Positions 35,217-50,000 of a DNA stretch of 64,000 nt are shown here, in pieces (the stretch's first letter is position 1; each line of letters opens with the position of its first letter). The position numbers were made by a program, and so were the translations under genes. This DNA comes from Oopsacas minuta (taxonomy: Eukaryota; Porifera; Hexactinellida; Lyssacinosida; Leucopsacidae), in the NCBI GenBank assembly GCA_024704765.1, contig JAKMXF010000255.1, positions 554,806-618,805 of the forward strand, read 5' to 3'. Under the pieces are notes generated by a model. That model was given only the letters and a program-made list of their open reading frames with translations, searched no databases and had not been told where the DNA came from.

Positions 35217-38046
35217 TGAATTTAGCCTTAGTTAGCCTTCTAAGAATCTGTATTATTATTATTTACTTTTTACATAGTATATTTTACTATTCGATTCTTG
35301 ACTGTCTGTTCTACCGATTTTGAAATCTGAATCAGTATTTTGAATTCATATTTCGCATATATCATGTGTAAAATAAATTATCCTTGCAGTAATCAAGAAA
35401 ACAAATGAATGCCTTAAAGCTTATTATTAAACTTTTGAAAATTCTCGGAAATTCGTTGTTTACTTGTTTTATACATATCAGCAAATATACTGATAGAGAC
35501 ATAGAGTAATGCTGGGATTATAGGCATTCTGGGCGGACAATCCGAGCATGCTAATGTGTAACCAATGACAGACGTTAAGCAGGATGAATATATATATAAA
35601 TAATACGTCGATTTGTTATTTCTAAATATAGATGTAAGTACTCGAGGTGTATTGCATCATTATAATCTAACGAAATCAAGTAATCAATATTTCTTACATT
35701 CACATTCCGTTTATAAACTTGTGATCAGTGAATTCTATTGAACTATTCCACTCGCTCGTTCTCATTCACCAATTGCTAAAAATCTCTAATAGTGTGGGAA
35801 CACGGTTGATAAGATATTTTACTTGTACTTCGAGAACATCACTGTCATAATTCCTAAGAGACAATGCAGAGAAAATTCATCTAAATTACAGAATAACAAA
35901 AAATTCAGTAGAATATCGTTATATACCAATGGTACTAGCTAAGAGTTTTCTAGTTTTCGGTAAAATTCGGGATCTCAAAAATTTATTGACATGGCGAGCA
36001 CTCAGATCTAGTATAGCAGCATCAAGGGACGCTATACAATATTTGGAACCTTTCCAATAGGATAGTATTAACCAGGCAGGTTATACGATACATGAATGAA
36101 TCTCTATAAATCAGATTACAGAATACTAATAAGGACCTCAAGTCCTGAGGCTAAGTGCTAATTTAATGCAATGTATTATATTACAAGGTTGTACTTTTCC
36201 TCTGGTTTAAGGTTCATTGAAAGTTCAATAATTTCCTATATGGCAAGGACTCTTGCTGATGATATTCATGGGTGTTGAATATTGTGAGTATGAGTGTCTA
36301 CTTTTAGGAATTTTGCATTACGTAAAGTCCACCAAGCACAATGCAGCTTCGTTGTATACAACTGTTGCATGGAAATATAATATTTCTATTTTCATGTAAA
36401 ATATTCGCACAGTGTATGTAAGGGAAGCTTGTTAGCAATGTATATTGCATTATGTATGCTAAGCTTAATATTTTAACGGTTCTTATATAAAGGCTGTGAT
36501 TATATATTAATTTTTCTGATAAAAATCTAGAATCTCCAAAATGGCTGTATATTTCCATGCAATATTTTAATTTATGAATGTATGTCTATACCAATTAGCT
36601 ACAGAAAAACGAGATTATGTATGCATAGTTGTACAGTGTTTTATTTAAGTTAATAATTAGAATGTGTAACTACCAGTAAATTGTCAACGATGTTTCTATT
36701 GATCTTTGTGGACCTAAATGTACGAAATTCTACACTAAAATAGTAGGGAGTGAGTTTAATACATCAAAGAACAATCGTATGACTGTCACATAATAAAATA
36801 GCTAATTTAGTTGATATAGTATATTTAGTATATGTATAGTATCCTACCAAACGCGTTTCGCGTGGGAACTAACTTATACAACTGACAAATTGATATATAT
36901 GTGGCCATATATAATATTCCATCTCCAACTACAAAATATTTGAAAATCTCTCCAGCCATGGTAGGGCTAGCTAGTGATTAACAACACTTAGTTATATTTG
37001 CGGGGGTTGATGATAGGAAAATGTTATTACATACTATAATTGAGATATGGTATGAACACAGGAATTGATCCAGTCAGGTCATGGTCTCCATCAGAATGGT
37101 ATTTTGTATGTAAGCAACTCGGTTGCCTTGAATTTATTACAAATTAACCTTGCTGCCCCCGTGCTGTCCAGATCATGTGACTGCACTGCTTGGATAAGTT
37201 AAATCGAATACATGCTAACCAGTACAAATTATGTATTTCACATCAATCAGAGAATGTATAACAATTAACAAGTAGCCTTTCCTATTATATTAACAATTAA
37301 TACATGTTTGTATACATTACATTATGATAGATTATCTGGAAATAGAGTAATGTTGTCAAGTTTTAATGTTATCTTGCTGCTAAAAGATATCATAAAGAAT
37401 CAATCAAGATTCGTTTTCAGATGATTAACTGAACAATTCTTAAACCTTACAAAGAGTGTAGTGGTGAGTGCGTAGTATACGGAATGATTGAAGATTTTAT
37501 CACGAAAATTAATACATAGGTTTCATCAAAGTTTGAACTTAACTAGCTTAAACTCCTTCAAATTTGGCGCAGTTTCTTGAGAGATAGCTATTATCAGTTC
37601 TACCAAATTCACTCTACAATTATATGGAGAAATAAATGTATTAATTAGTGTATCACTAATTAGAGAAAACTGATAAAATTATGCTGAGAAGAAACCCGAT
37701 CTATTGTGTTTTAATGGAGGGTTAGTTTATTTTAAGTTGTTAAAATAAATCATTTCAATAGGGAATCCTGCAACTTCCTCCAGGATATCAGATCTTAGCT
37801 TTATTATATTATTCACATTGTCACATGACCATGGTTGATTCTGAATAGCATAGCTCTGCTATGTACAAAGCTACAATACAAACTCTCTATAAGATATAAA
37901 TTGAATTGAGATTGAGCTAAACTAAATTGTACTAATCTTGTTTGTATAGTTTAAGAAATACATATCTTATTGGTCGCAACTTATCCCGTAATTTTAAGAT
38001 ACAGACATAAGTAAAGATTCTATTTGGTTTATTGTCAGACAGAATC
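35217..38046. other. Intergenic DNA upstream of the twin-ankyrin gene
   Basis: No exon was recognised. AATAAA occurs near 35371 and could serve the TPR-SET gene. The rest is AT-rich with no defined mobile-element termini. The stretch ends at an attgtcag 8 bases before the first coding exon of the following gene. Confidence 0.45.
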
Positions 38047-41000
38047 ATGCAGTTGAACCTTGTCACTAGGAAATTACCGGCTACACATCCTTACCTTTTG
38101 AGTAGCAGTCTTTCTTCTTCTGGTAGTGAGAGAGAAATGAATTATGTTATGAAAGGTGGTTCAAGGTTAGTTTATATTTGATTTATTCTTCTTTGATTGC
38201 TCATTTTAGTTCGCCTGCATCATTCCACGATAAAGCTTACGAACAAACATAATCAATTTATTAGTCTCCTTCAAAATTCCTAATCTACACACTAAACTGA
38301 TAACTGCTCTGATAATTATAATCTAATAATGACAATTTGTGACTCATAATTATAACTATTTTGGTCGAATTTGAATGTTAATTTGATTTGCAAGATTCCG
38401 AAATCTCAGTAAAAAAGATGTGAGATTGTAGTGAACTTCAGGATCAAAGTATACGCATAATTTGAATAATTACAATTTTCTGATGAATGTTTGCATTTTG
38501 TTAATAATGTATGTACACTAATATGTAATTATACGACTATAATTATCCCAAATTTATCCTTGATGATACTCTACTCTATGTTTAGTTGCCACATTTTTAT
38601 TTGTTATTTAGCTTCCTTTATGTCCGCTACGAGAATTATTGTTTTATTTTCCACAAATTTATAATAATTACTACTTGTGGTTGTAATATTTAGTATTTAT
38701 CATTGACCTTATCTTATTGTCTACATGTTTTCTAATTGTATGTGGTTACTGCATTATGACATGCATGTGCACTTTGTAACAATCTTGGTTACCTGAACGA
38801 CCGTAGGCTAGGAGTCATGTTTGAGTTGTGGAATTCTTAATAACCAACTATCTAGAATCTAGCATTGAGTAAACGTGAATTATCACATGCTATGTATATA
38901 CAGCTGTTGAATTGATTAGCTTCTATTAGTTGTCACAGATGGATTCACTATGTATAAGTAAGCTAAACTTATTTCGTATGTCTGATCATAGTTTATCTCA
39001 ATAAGAGCTCAGCTCCCCTTACCGGCCTTTGAACAATCTTCGATGCGGCCCTTGTATTTCAATTTATCAATAAATAATCAAACGCTAATAGGTGTGAATA
39101 ACACTAAATCTAAAAATATATATATTTATCTCAAAATAATAAAACTACCTCGCTTCGTTTGCTTACCACTTCCTTCCTTGGATTTTGCTTAAGTATACAT
39201 TGGTTAACATTCTTTGAGCTTTTCGTCGCTTCGCAATGGGGTATACTCAACACTTCGTCACTGTGCGAGTGTAAAATGTCCAACCGTCAGGACATTTGGC
39301 ATATTGAGGAGTACCTATATGAAGGGCTAGTAATAGACCCAATAAAGTCAGCATTGATGTTTCCACTAGCTTATCTCCTTAAACCCCCAAAATGCACACC
39401 CCTTCACTTCCCAGATGTAAATCACACAAGACGTTCCAATTTCTCTAATTCTATCGCAGGGCTTCCCAACCTTAGGCCACAATATTGTACAACATTAGAA
39501 TTGTATATTTTATGGGAAACTTTCTATCCGAAACTAACCTAGCTGGTTAATTATTTAAATGTTAAGTAGACTGCCTATAAGTGTAATGATCAGTGTGCAT
39601 GGAAATATACACATTATTCACATCATATAATCCTGTAATTATATAGTAGTGTCATACCATAATACTAAAATAGAAATGTTTCTCAACCAATATATGTCAT
39701 GCCCCTCATATATATCCACAGCTATAATGACAGCTTCATTATTGTTAGATTTGTATGGAACCTGATATTTAGGTAGAAATCACATGAACCTTACACTAAT
39801 CAAGTATTGCCATTACTATATTTGTTAAGTTTCAGGTTGATATCTACTTGTATGTACATATCACTAGAGAGTCTTATGCAGCATTGGTTATTCGAAAGTT
39901 TATTATCTGAGTATACATCCTGGTTTCAGTTCCTATTCAACTATGTATCTTAGCACCTAGATTATCCGAAGTTTCGAATTGCCACAACGAGTTCTGATAA
40001 TGAGGTTGCACTGTGCCTGCATAGTTGTCTGTCTGAACAACTATCAATGATTATTCAATGTAATACAGATTATTGTCTTTATTCTATGCTATCATCAGTA
40101 GTTATTCTGTAATGTATTTGATCTCTGAGGTATATTATATTAAATTGCATCATGTATCGTTTACTCTGCTAATTTGCTGAAAATGTAAAATGATCAAATA
40201 TCAGTAATCTACCTTCACACACGTGATATCTTTATACTGCTATACATAACTGTGATTAATATAGCACTATGAATTTCAATACGTATTAAATACGTTGGTA
40301 CATACATCTTATCATATCTGTATACTCACTTTACGATTTATTCCTCAGCACGCACTTTCACTGATTACTCTTCTCACTGTGTTTGACATTTATGTAAATA
40401 AACAATCCCATCAGCAAGGTCTACTGTCAATTCATCACTCTCCATGATGATAATCATATAGTGGCATTCCTTCATTGGGTCGTGTTAGTAAACCCAAACT
40501 AGATTGTTGACAATAAATAATATCACAATGGAATCTGTTAATGACGGCCATTAAAAAAACTGGCCGAATTGATCGTTATGTACATGTAGTCATTATACAG
40601 AGGCTGGGTATTATGGAAATCATACAGGGGAGCATAGTGTATCTAGGTAACCGCTAAATAGGTGGCAGATATAGCCTATTCCACAGTACAGTCAAATCGG
40701 ATTATTCTGCCCACAGGGTATTTTTGCATCATTGGCCTTTGCAATTTATTTGTTTCTCCATAATACGATTTGAATACAAAACTTATTGGGTTTTTGCTAC
40801 TGGGTTATTTTGTCTCTCTGATTCTTGCCCTCTTTCATGTGTCAAGTGATCAAAAATTCTCGATTTCGATTGCAATTTCGTTGGTCAAGTGAATATATCC
40901 GTATTGTAAATGATTTAGTTATTATGCACAACTTATTGATTATGGTTGTCTCTGTATATTAATTCGATTAACTTAAAGACTAAGAATTCACCCTAGAAGC

Positions 41001-44000
41001 ATATAATGGTTTAGTAGTTGAAACGGGTTATTTTGCTTATCAACTTTCTTTTTTCGTGCTTTTTGAGGTGAAAAGAATCACGATTTCGACTGTATCATCC
41101 GTACATTGAAATGCGTATAATTTCTACGTACATCATATTAGAAATGAGGGATCATGAAAATTCTTACTCCTTATCCAGAGTTGCGTGTTTTTATTATGGA
41201 GTGCTAACCCAGTCTAATTAGTGATTCCCAATCTACATTCTATAACAAGTACTAGAAAATGCTTAGAATACTGTCCCCATAATGTCTTACTATTCGCACA
41301 AGCATGACCTTGATATCTTGAATTTCAATATACTTTATTTCATTATCGTTGACTCCACTATTATCAGTTTTACAGAGATATAAAACAGATAACCTACTCT
41401 TCCTACTGGGAAATGGTGGATAGTGTAACTAGAGTCGTTGACTCATACAATTTCCATAAATTAATAATTGTTTTTCCTTATTCGTAGCCGTCTATAGAAG
41501 CTACATTAGAACTCGGATAAGACACACTCTTTCTTATATCCCCCAAAATTTGTTATCATTCAGTGTAATGCAATATTTTTCCTATTCAGATAAGACGTAA
41601 TAATTTTTGTTGCCCCGAGGGTGTACCTCTTATCCGAGTTCTACTGTAGTACTAAATATGTAGCCCGAAAGTCTTTTTCTGACAACTGGAGAATTGTTTC
41701 AACTCCGTTTTTTAAACCCTGCATTAGACTGTACGCAAATATGATAATTCTACAATATTTGATTCTCCCTTGATTGTAATGGATCTGTTATTTTTGTTCA
41801 GAAGTATGTAACTTATCAATGTATATTAGTGCAGTTCCTATAGAGAGATGCCCTAATGGCATGTACTATATGTGACGTCCATACGTCCGTCCGTCCGTCC
41901 CCGCGACCGTACGAATTCTAGCTGTCCAATTAACATGAAAATTGGGATACTTATATTTTTTGGGTCGGAGATTTGTACCTTGGGTATTAATTATTTTAAA
42001 GTGAATATTTCACACCTTTTTTGGTGATTACTCATATGTAAAATACAAAAGCAAACTAGAGATTTGGTTTCAACTTGTTGTCAGGGGTAATTGGGTGCGT
42101 AGAGTCCGATTTTGAGATTTTGAGAGTCTGAAAGTTACAAATTCACAGATTTATCATATGAATAATCATATTTTCACACCTTTAGCATATTATTGAAATC
42201 ATGCTAGACATTCCTTTTTAACTGTAGTAAGGGGTAATCGAGATTCAAATTATGACATTTTCAATTCTATATTTACATGATTTATCATATGATTAATCAT
42301 ATTTCACACCTTTTTCATAAATATTGAAATACAGAATTCATGAATTGTTTAATTCGAATTCAGCTTATGCTATATTCAGTTGAAATCTGGACAAAGACTG
42401 ATAAGTCCGGTTATACTATAGAGTTATTATTTAATCTAGTGCTGCTTGTCCAGGTTCTTAGATGTAATAAAAGTAATATCAAGTTTGATACAAATTTCTA
42501 TCCTATATCACAATTAAATATATTTTAATCTTAGAATAATACTGTGTTCATGACGGCTAATGTAAAGATTTGAAATATGCTATTTAGCTGTACTGAATTT
42601 ATTCAAACCCGAATATATATTCTAATACAGTCGTGAATTAACTCATATCCTCGTATACTGTGAAGTGGAATATGTATTTAATTGTAAATTCAGTAGTGTT
42701 AATATATTTAATTTCATTTAGTCAAAATATATTAGATTTGAATTCTTCTGAATATTCTAAGAACAAAAACTATCAAATTCTAAGTAGAAAAATTAAATTT
42801 ATTAACAAACAATTTTGTCCATAAACCTGGGCAAATACAGCAATCTATTGTACTGGTATATATGTATCCATAATCTTGTTTAACCGATTACGGTCGAAGT
42901 TTTACTTTCGTAATGAAATGGAACACTACAATTTTACCACTCTCTTTTAACCAATTCCCGCCAAAAACGAGATTTTAGCACCTTTTGACGTCATAAAATC
43001 ACACATTTTCCCGGAAGTATTCGGTTAATCCTTGAATGATAGATTAATAGACGAATTGCCGTATTTCGCCGAACTATATTATTTTTCGATAAATACCCCT
43101 GGGCTAATTCAGAGCAATGCCGTAAGTGTTTTACAATTGTATTATATATGTTAATACTTCTAATACTTTTGCGTAATTAATATAATTCAAACGATAATAG
43201 TACCTCTGCTCTCTTATTAGCTGAGTATTGCTCTGAGAGCCTGCGTTAGTTAAATATTTGTTGCCCAATGCTAGTTCAACCTTTCGACAGGATTATATAA
43301 TTAATACATTATTTCTTATATATTTCGGATGAGATAATATTACACACAGGTTATATATTAGTAATCTATATTATTAAATTGCTACTTTTGTCTGTCTGTT
43401 GTCAAGGAAAGGATTTATTGAATGTTTTATTGAATTCGAATTTCTCAATTCTGATATGTCGCATAATAATGTATTTATCGTGTTTATCAAGAAAGTTAAC
43501 AGAATTCAATAAAACCTGACTAAATATATCGAATATACTGAATCCTATTTTCACACTTTTGAATTCATTGTTTTTATGAATATAAAGTAAACAAATATTC
43601 TAAATCTTAAAATATAGGTAGAGACTTGTTCTTAACGGCCACAATGGGGTAACAAAATATGGTGAATCCGAATTTCGTATTTGTATGTTTCCCCTATGTA
43701 AATTTATTGTTGTTTTTATGAATATAAGGTAAACAATAGTTAATATATTAATTTATTAATTAATTTTCAATTGTATACTTTGCTAAGTTTAAGGCACGAA
43801 GTGCCGAGTCTCATGCGAACACAAAGTGTTCGCAAGCCGCGCAGTGCGAGCAAGCGAAGTGGCTCTCGTAATTATATAATATTTAAATTACGGGGCCCTA
43901 AAATCTACCTTTGTGTACGAGTTTGATATATTCCTGAGTACATAACATTATTTAGACACTCGTGCTTATGTTCGCTTACTCTCGTTAGAATGATAGCTTT

Positions 44001-47000
44001 TTGGCGTATTACCAAGCAAGGTTTTGCATAGTAGAAGTATATTTGAATATATTTAATCTACTATTATTATCAGTTATTCGTAATCAATTTAATTAATAGA
44101 ATTGCATATTGCCGAATAGAATAATGTGTTATCAATACGTTCCAGAGAATATTACGTAATATATCAGTAATAATATATAACTGATAAGCTTAGCTTAGCT
44201 CGTATATCCACCTGCATCACCTGTTTGTGCACCTGAATAGAAATTGTATAGTTTGTACATCCCCTATCTATTCTATGTCATAGATTGTATTGTAATATTT
44301 AGATAAGTTCTAATTTTAACTGCTAACCATTTTGGGATTTTTATACAACCACTTCGCTAAATTGTAATGCAAATTTTTTTTTAATATGCGAACAATTCTA
44401 ACATACAAGATTAAGTGAATATCATAATAGTAAAAGTAGTATAATGGCATAATGACATCTTAGTCTTAAGAGGTCTGAGATATTTCAGAGCATTAACTCT
44501 TCTTATCACAAATCATATTATTACACATTTTCCATCGATTTAAATGATACCGTTATATCTATCAGCCGATCCGCATTTTTGTTGGAATTATCCCAAACTT
44601 CTTGGTTATTTTCCACGCATTATTTAAGTTTCCCTCTAAGGTTAAACATGTGTACTTGTCTGATATATTAGTATTTTCTGATTCGTATTTACTCCAACAT
44701 TAATTACATAAATGTACCATAATTGGATACACAGCTAAAACAATGAATTTATTTCTAAAACATTTAATATAATTAGACATAACTTAACTTCTAAATTCCT
44801 AATTATCCTTCTTTCGGATCTGTTTTCTATAATAATACGGCATTACTTCGGTTTTAAATACAACCATGTTCGTTTCTTTGAATACTTTGTTATTTGTATA
44901 CAATAGAAGTATCAAGTGCTATTGAATGCAAAGTAACTACTCGTCTAAATCCATGATATGTGTGACTTATATTAATTCAAAGAACGCATGGCCATTGAGG
45001 CATCATGAAGTTAAATAAAGCGTAATTAGTACACGTGGTGTGGCTTTGAAATCTTTGGGCCTAACTTCAAACCGCCATTTTTAGCAGATTTGTATTTCTA
45101 GTGCGGTTAAAAGGGCAAAGCTAGAAATTGTTATATTTAGTATCTGGGTTCACTCAATATTCTGTGGGGTTAAGTTTCAGGGTTCATTTCACCCGTCCCC
45201 ATGATTCACTAATTTCCCTATTGATTACAACATGCAACACTAAATAAGACAATACATACCTACATATTATTTAAGTAATGTAGTGGAAGATTTCTCAAAA
45301 GATATTCAATCTTAAGTTACTATTCTCAAAATGGAACTTTGTAACTCTCTTTAATACAAGTAATTCAATTCTATTTAAATGACGAAATATCGTCAATGAA
45401 TCCATTTAATGAAGAAATTTGATCTTATGAGGTGTTTCTAATATCAATTATATGCAAAACTCATTAACTTCTATTATTAATTGAATTATAATTGCATTTA
45501 CTTGTATAAATTAATTACGGATAATATCTTAATTAATAAAATATTAGAACCATAAACTATCTTTACGTATGTAATACTTACGCTATGATGTAGTATATAC
45601 TTTATTAATTAAGATTAGAATATTTGTTTCAGTGCGACTTTATTAATGTTCTGCAATTGGTCTTGAAAATTTCCTTATTTTCAATTTGTCCTCAATCTTT
45701 GTAGTTGTTATGGCATACATGATAATTGCTTCTAATTTATCTCGATAATTTCTTATTTTTTGCCCACTTTACATTTTAATCCATCCGATGTTATTAATAC
45801 TACATTATAATAGTTGGACAAAATAGGTTTTGCAGATTACTTCCATAACTGATAACTCACGATAATACTTTTGCTGCATATTAAGTGGTAATATTTTAAC
45901 TTGATTTTACTTATCATGACCTTAATTAGAATTTGTATGAAACAGATCATTCATCTACTGAGAACTATATTCATTTCCATAGATCTCTCATCCTTTTCAC
46001 ATTAATCCTTATTACATTACTTATATACACGTTTCCAAACCTTTAACCTTTAACCTTTATTACCAAATTCAAGTTATAAATGTCAGGCTATTAAATTTCT
46101 GATTCTATACATTAGGCTAGCAGTTATTACCATAAATACTAAGGAAACTTAGATTCAGCATTTAAATTCTAATACTGTTTTACTACTGAAAAATTTCAAT
46201 TCGAACTTGAATTATGGATAAGTTTCGCTGGTTTCACAGAGACTGGGCTGAGAGGTAAGATTATCAGCGTGTACTTATGTAATTGTATATATCATACATA
46301 TTCTCTTACTATTTGTATTCATCAGTAAACAACTGGTAGAACACTTAAGCGAATTTTACCTTATCTGTTTACAGATTTATGATTAGTAAACTTATGTAAT
46401 TAGCATGACATTCCCGTTACTCATTAATTAGGCAGAAAACAATATGTATGTGTTTTCTTTGTAGGACTATAAATACTGAAAAATTTCAAACAAGTAAAAT
46501 TAATTTCTGAGGACAAATCTCTGAGAAGTTTTGTATCTCAGAAAGAATTCCTATTAACGATATTAGGCATATTGTCTATTTAGAGATAGGTAGTGGAGAT
46601 TCTAATCAAGTGTGCGGGAATTTTACTAAATATGGCATTCTTTACCAGATCTATTTATAACTCTGCTACTTGTCGATAATATACATACGAATACTTAATT
46701 CTCATCTAAATCTAAGTTAATTTATTCATAGAGATCGAATACCTCGAGACATTCTCTAAGCCCTTATCTTTTCATATAAATACACCAATGAATTGATATA
46801 CATTCTATATTGAAGTTCTAAAATTATCCAGAAACGCTTACCAAAATTGTTTTTCCCTCTGAGAACTCAGCACGATACTCGTGTATAACGCGCTGAAAAT
46901 GAAGGTAGATGGATGTGGTTTGTTCTAAATTTAATACAAATATACTTTGGTATACAAACTTTTACTAGAAAAGTTGATAATTCCTATATTCCTGTTTTAG

Positions 47001-50000
47001 CGTTTTTTTCTGATTTTCCTATCTTACATTCTCTCTGTTTCCTTATCGCTCTGTAATTATTTAATCGAAACGTTAATTACATATTAGAGATTAACATTAT
47101 ATTAAAGATCTAATGATCTAATTTCGAAATCACATGGTTCTCACAATCGCATATGGTGAATAATTGAATTCTAAACGCTAATTATCGTACCTAACATTCT
47201 ATTCTGGATCTCTATAGAATTGCTCCTTCATTTTAAAACCTCATAGAATCCATTTTATTCAGCTAACTCGATAATATACTCTATAGGCATTTGTTCCATA
47301 ATGGCTTGATATATATTATAAATTGGAATCATATGCATAATTTTATATAAATCTCACTAAATATGTTGCAGGATCTCAATAATGTTTGGTGGCTTTCCGT
47401 TACGATTTTATGGTTTTCTGAAGTCTGTATACACTTTGTATATGGTTAGGACTTGAAATTGAATCTGTAATATTAATTCGATTCTTTAACAGTTTATTTA
47501 AAGGCTATTTCTGTATTGAATACTTGCTTAGCATGGAATTTTACGTTGACAGGTCACCAGAAGATGTTTTACGTGTTACAAAGGAAGGTTTAGTTAAACA
47601 ACGCATACAACAATTCAATAGAACACCCAGTATAGAGTCACTCTCTCAGATTTCTGAGGAAAATTGTAAAATGAGAAGACGGACAATGGGAGAAGTAGAG
47701 ATGAGACATAAATTACAATCACTCTCTATTCCTCAGAGATCTTCTACAATCACACGACCTCACAGTTCTTACATTTCAAACACAAGAGTATCAAAAATAG
47801 GTAAGTTTATTTGTTGTTTATACGCAATTTTTGTCGAGAGGAGAGAAATAATCATTATGGATGGCGGACACTTCGTCGCAGAATTTAATAGAATTAATTA
47901 GAGACTGTAACGCTTTACATAATTACGGGACCAGTCATGGTCAACAATAATTGGTCTGATCAATTATGGCTGATATCTATTACGTATACAGTAAGCAATA
48001 TTCATAATAAATTCTATCAAAATCACATTCAGCAAGTTTTAAAGACCCAATCAAACAACCAGATACATATAGATTAAAATCTGTCTCAGGTACAACCTAG
48101 CGACGAATTTCCGTTAACAATTCATTCTATCCGGATCTCCTTGTTCACTGAGATAATTATTAGAGCAAGATAGTTTCTTAGATGTGTAATTCATCTCAGA
48201 CGTACACAGTAGTCATGAGTAAGATTAATACATTAGCGTTCCTGTTTTATAGATGCAATTGATATTCCTACGCAAATATAATAATAATTGCGTACCATTA
48301 TTATATAATCAAATGCTCTACTAATCGCATGTAATAATGCTCAGAATTGCGTTAGACTCCTACTCACGAATTATCTACACATTATGTATGCCGCAATACT
48401 ACTAATTTACATTAATACGTATATCTATTTCCTTAAATATCCTCCATCATTTTCAATCCTAAAACACTTCATAATCTAATCCTGATACACAATATATTGG
48501 ATCAAAGATCTAAATAATTCCTCAATAAATTCTAAAAATAGATTACAGCTGTTACGCTTGTGGTATAATATGAAAATTAATATCCTCCAAGAATTGAAAG
48601 AATTTCTAACAGGATGATTGATTACCTAGATTATCAATTTCGTGCATTTACCACTTCAGTGTTATAACTGATAGTAAATAGTACCTGGTTGGTTCTACTT
48701 GTAACTGGCCTCTTAACTGAATACCCAATTTAAAACATTATAATATAGAAGATGTTGTGCAATTCATTAACTAGTTTTATGGCATAGTATAATAATTATA
48801 CCAATTACACTCTGCTTGCGTAACATAATACATACATGCATCATTGCATATTGAGAAATTCTCTAAAATCAGGAATTGGGTTATACATTGATTTTATCTA
48901 TTTTAGGATTCTTTAAACTGATATAATATAATGTCTATTGAATGTGACAACATTTAGCAGAACTCTAATCATAGCCACGTACTCACCTTTAAACTGTGGT
49001 TATGCTGTATGTTCATGTTTATTTGAATTCATCATTATATCAGCATTCAATGATTTCTAATGCTGTACTTAGTAATTATATAATTCCCATACATTCACCT
49101 ATAGACAAGTTAATTATTGAATGATTCTATTCCAAGCAGTGATAGGTTCTAGAGCTTTACATTAACATTGCATTATACGATCTCTAATTCTTCTCTTATT
49201 TAGGCTCTTATTATTGACTATAAATGTCATAATACACAAATATGATTCCTGTTAATTTTACAATAGTATAGCATAACATCCTCAACACGACTTTTAACAC
49301 CTAATTCCAGATAAGGAGTACATATTTGCACACTTCAGTCCACTACAATTTATAATTTGATGAATTGTATTTCGGATAATACCTCCCTGACAAACGTATT
49401 GACTATGTTCAAAGAGATATGTTTTAAAATTGTCAAATCATAACAGCCAATTGGATAGGATTATTCAAACTGATTATAGAGACTTCTGTTATATTGCATT
49501 ATCCGCTATTATCTAAACTACTTATTACATACCTTTGTTAAGATTTATCAAAATGAACAGAGCATGTAGTATATTCATGAATTATCCTACTGGTCTAGGT
49601 AAGATCTGATTTTTGTCTTTACAGGATATGTAATGCAATATACAGTTTTCCATACATTCACCCATCGCCTACTAAAATACGGCTATACATGCTGCTGAAT
49701 AATAGTAAAAAGTCCAGTTTTATACGTTTCATAAAAGAAAATAATTAAGCCTCCAATGTTTGCGAATTGAAACTTTTCAATGTAAAAATATCCGAGGGAT
49801 CAATTTATACTCTTAAAAAGTTAAAACGGCCATCCTTCATCTAGTTTAGCCGCAATCATACGATGACGTTATTATTTATACAATTCGAGTATTTTCTCAA
49901 CTGTTTTTGTGGAAAAAAGGCACATTCTGTCCTAATTGATGCTTGGATGTTTGAATTTATTCATTTACTTTACAATTAAGATTTCGAACGATAGCTTATT

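Noticed and set aside
39159-39542. 127-codon open frame in intron 1 of the twin-ankyrin gene
   Set aside because: No recognisable domain or splice context. It ends with a cagggcttcccaacctt stretch that resembles a hAT-type terminus, so a mobile-element remnant is more likely; no partner terminus was found.
47801-47901. Continuation of the 47493 exon past 47800
   Set aside because: A perfect GTAAGT donor at 47801 joins in phase to the exon at 51325; the read-through sequence has no similarity and stops soon.
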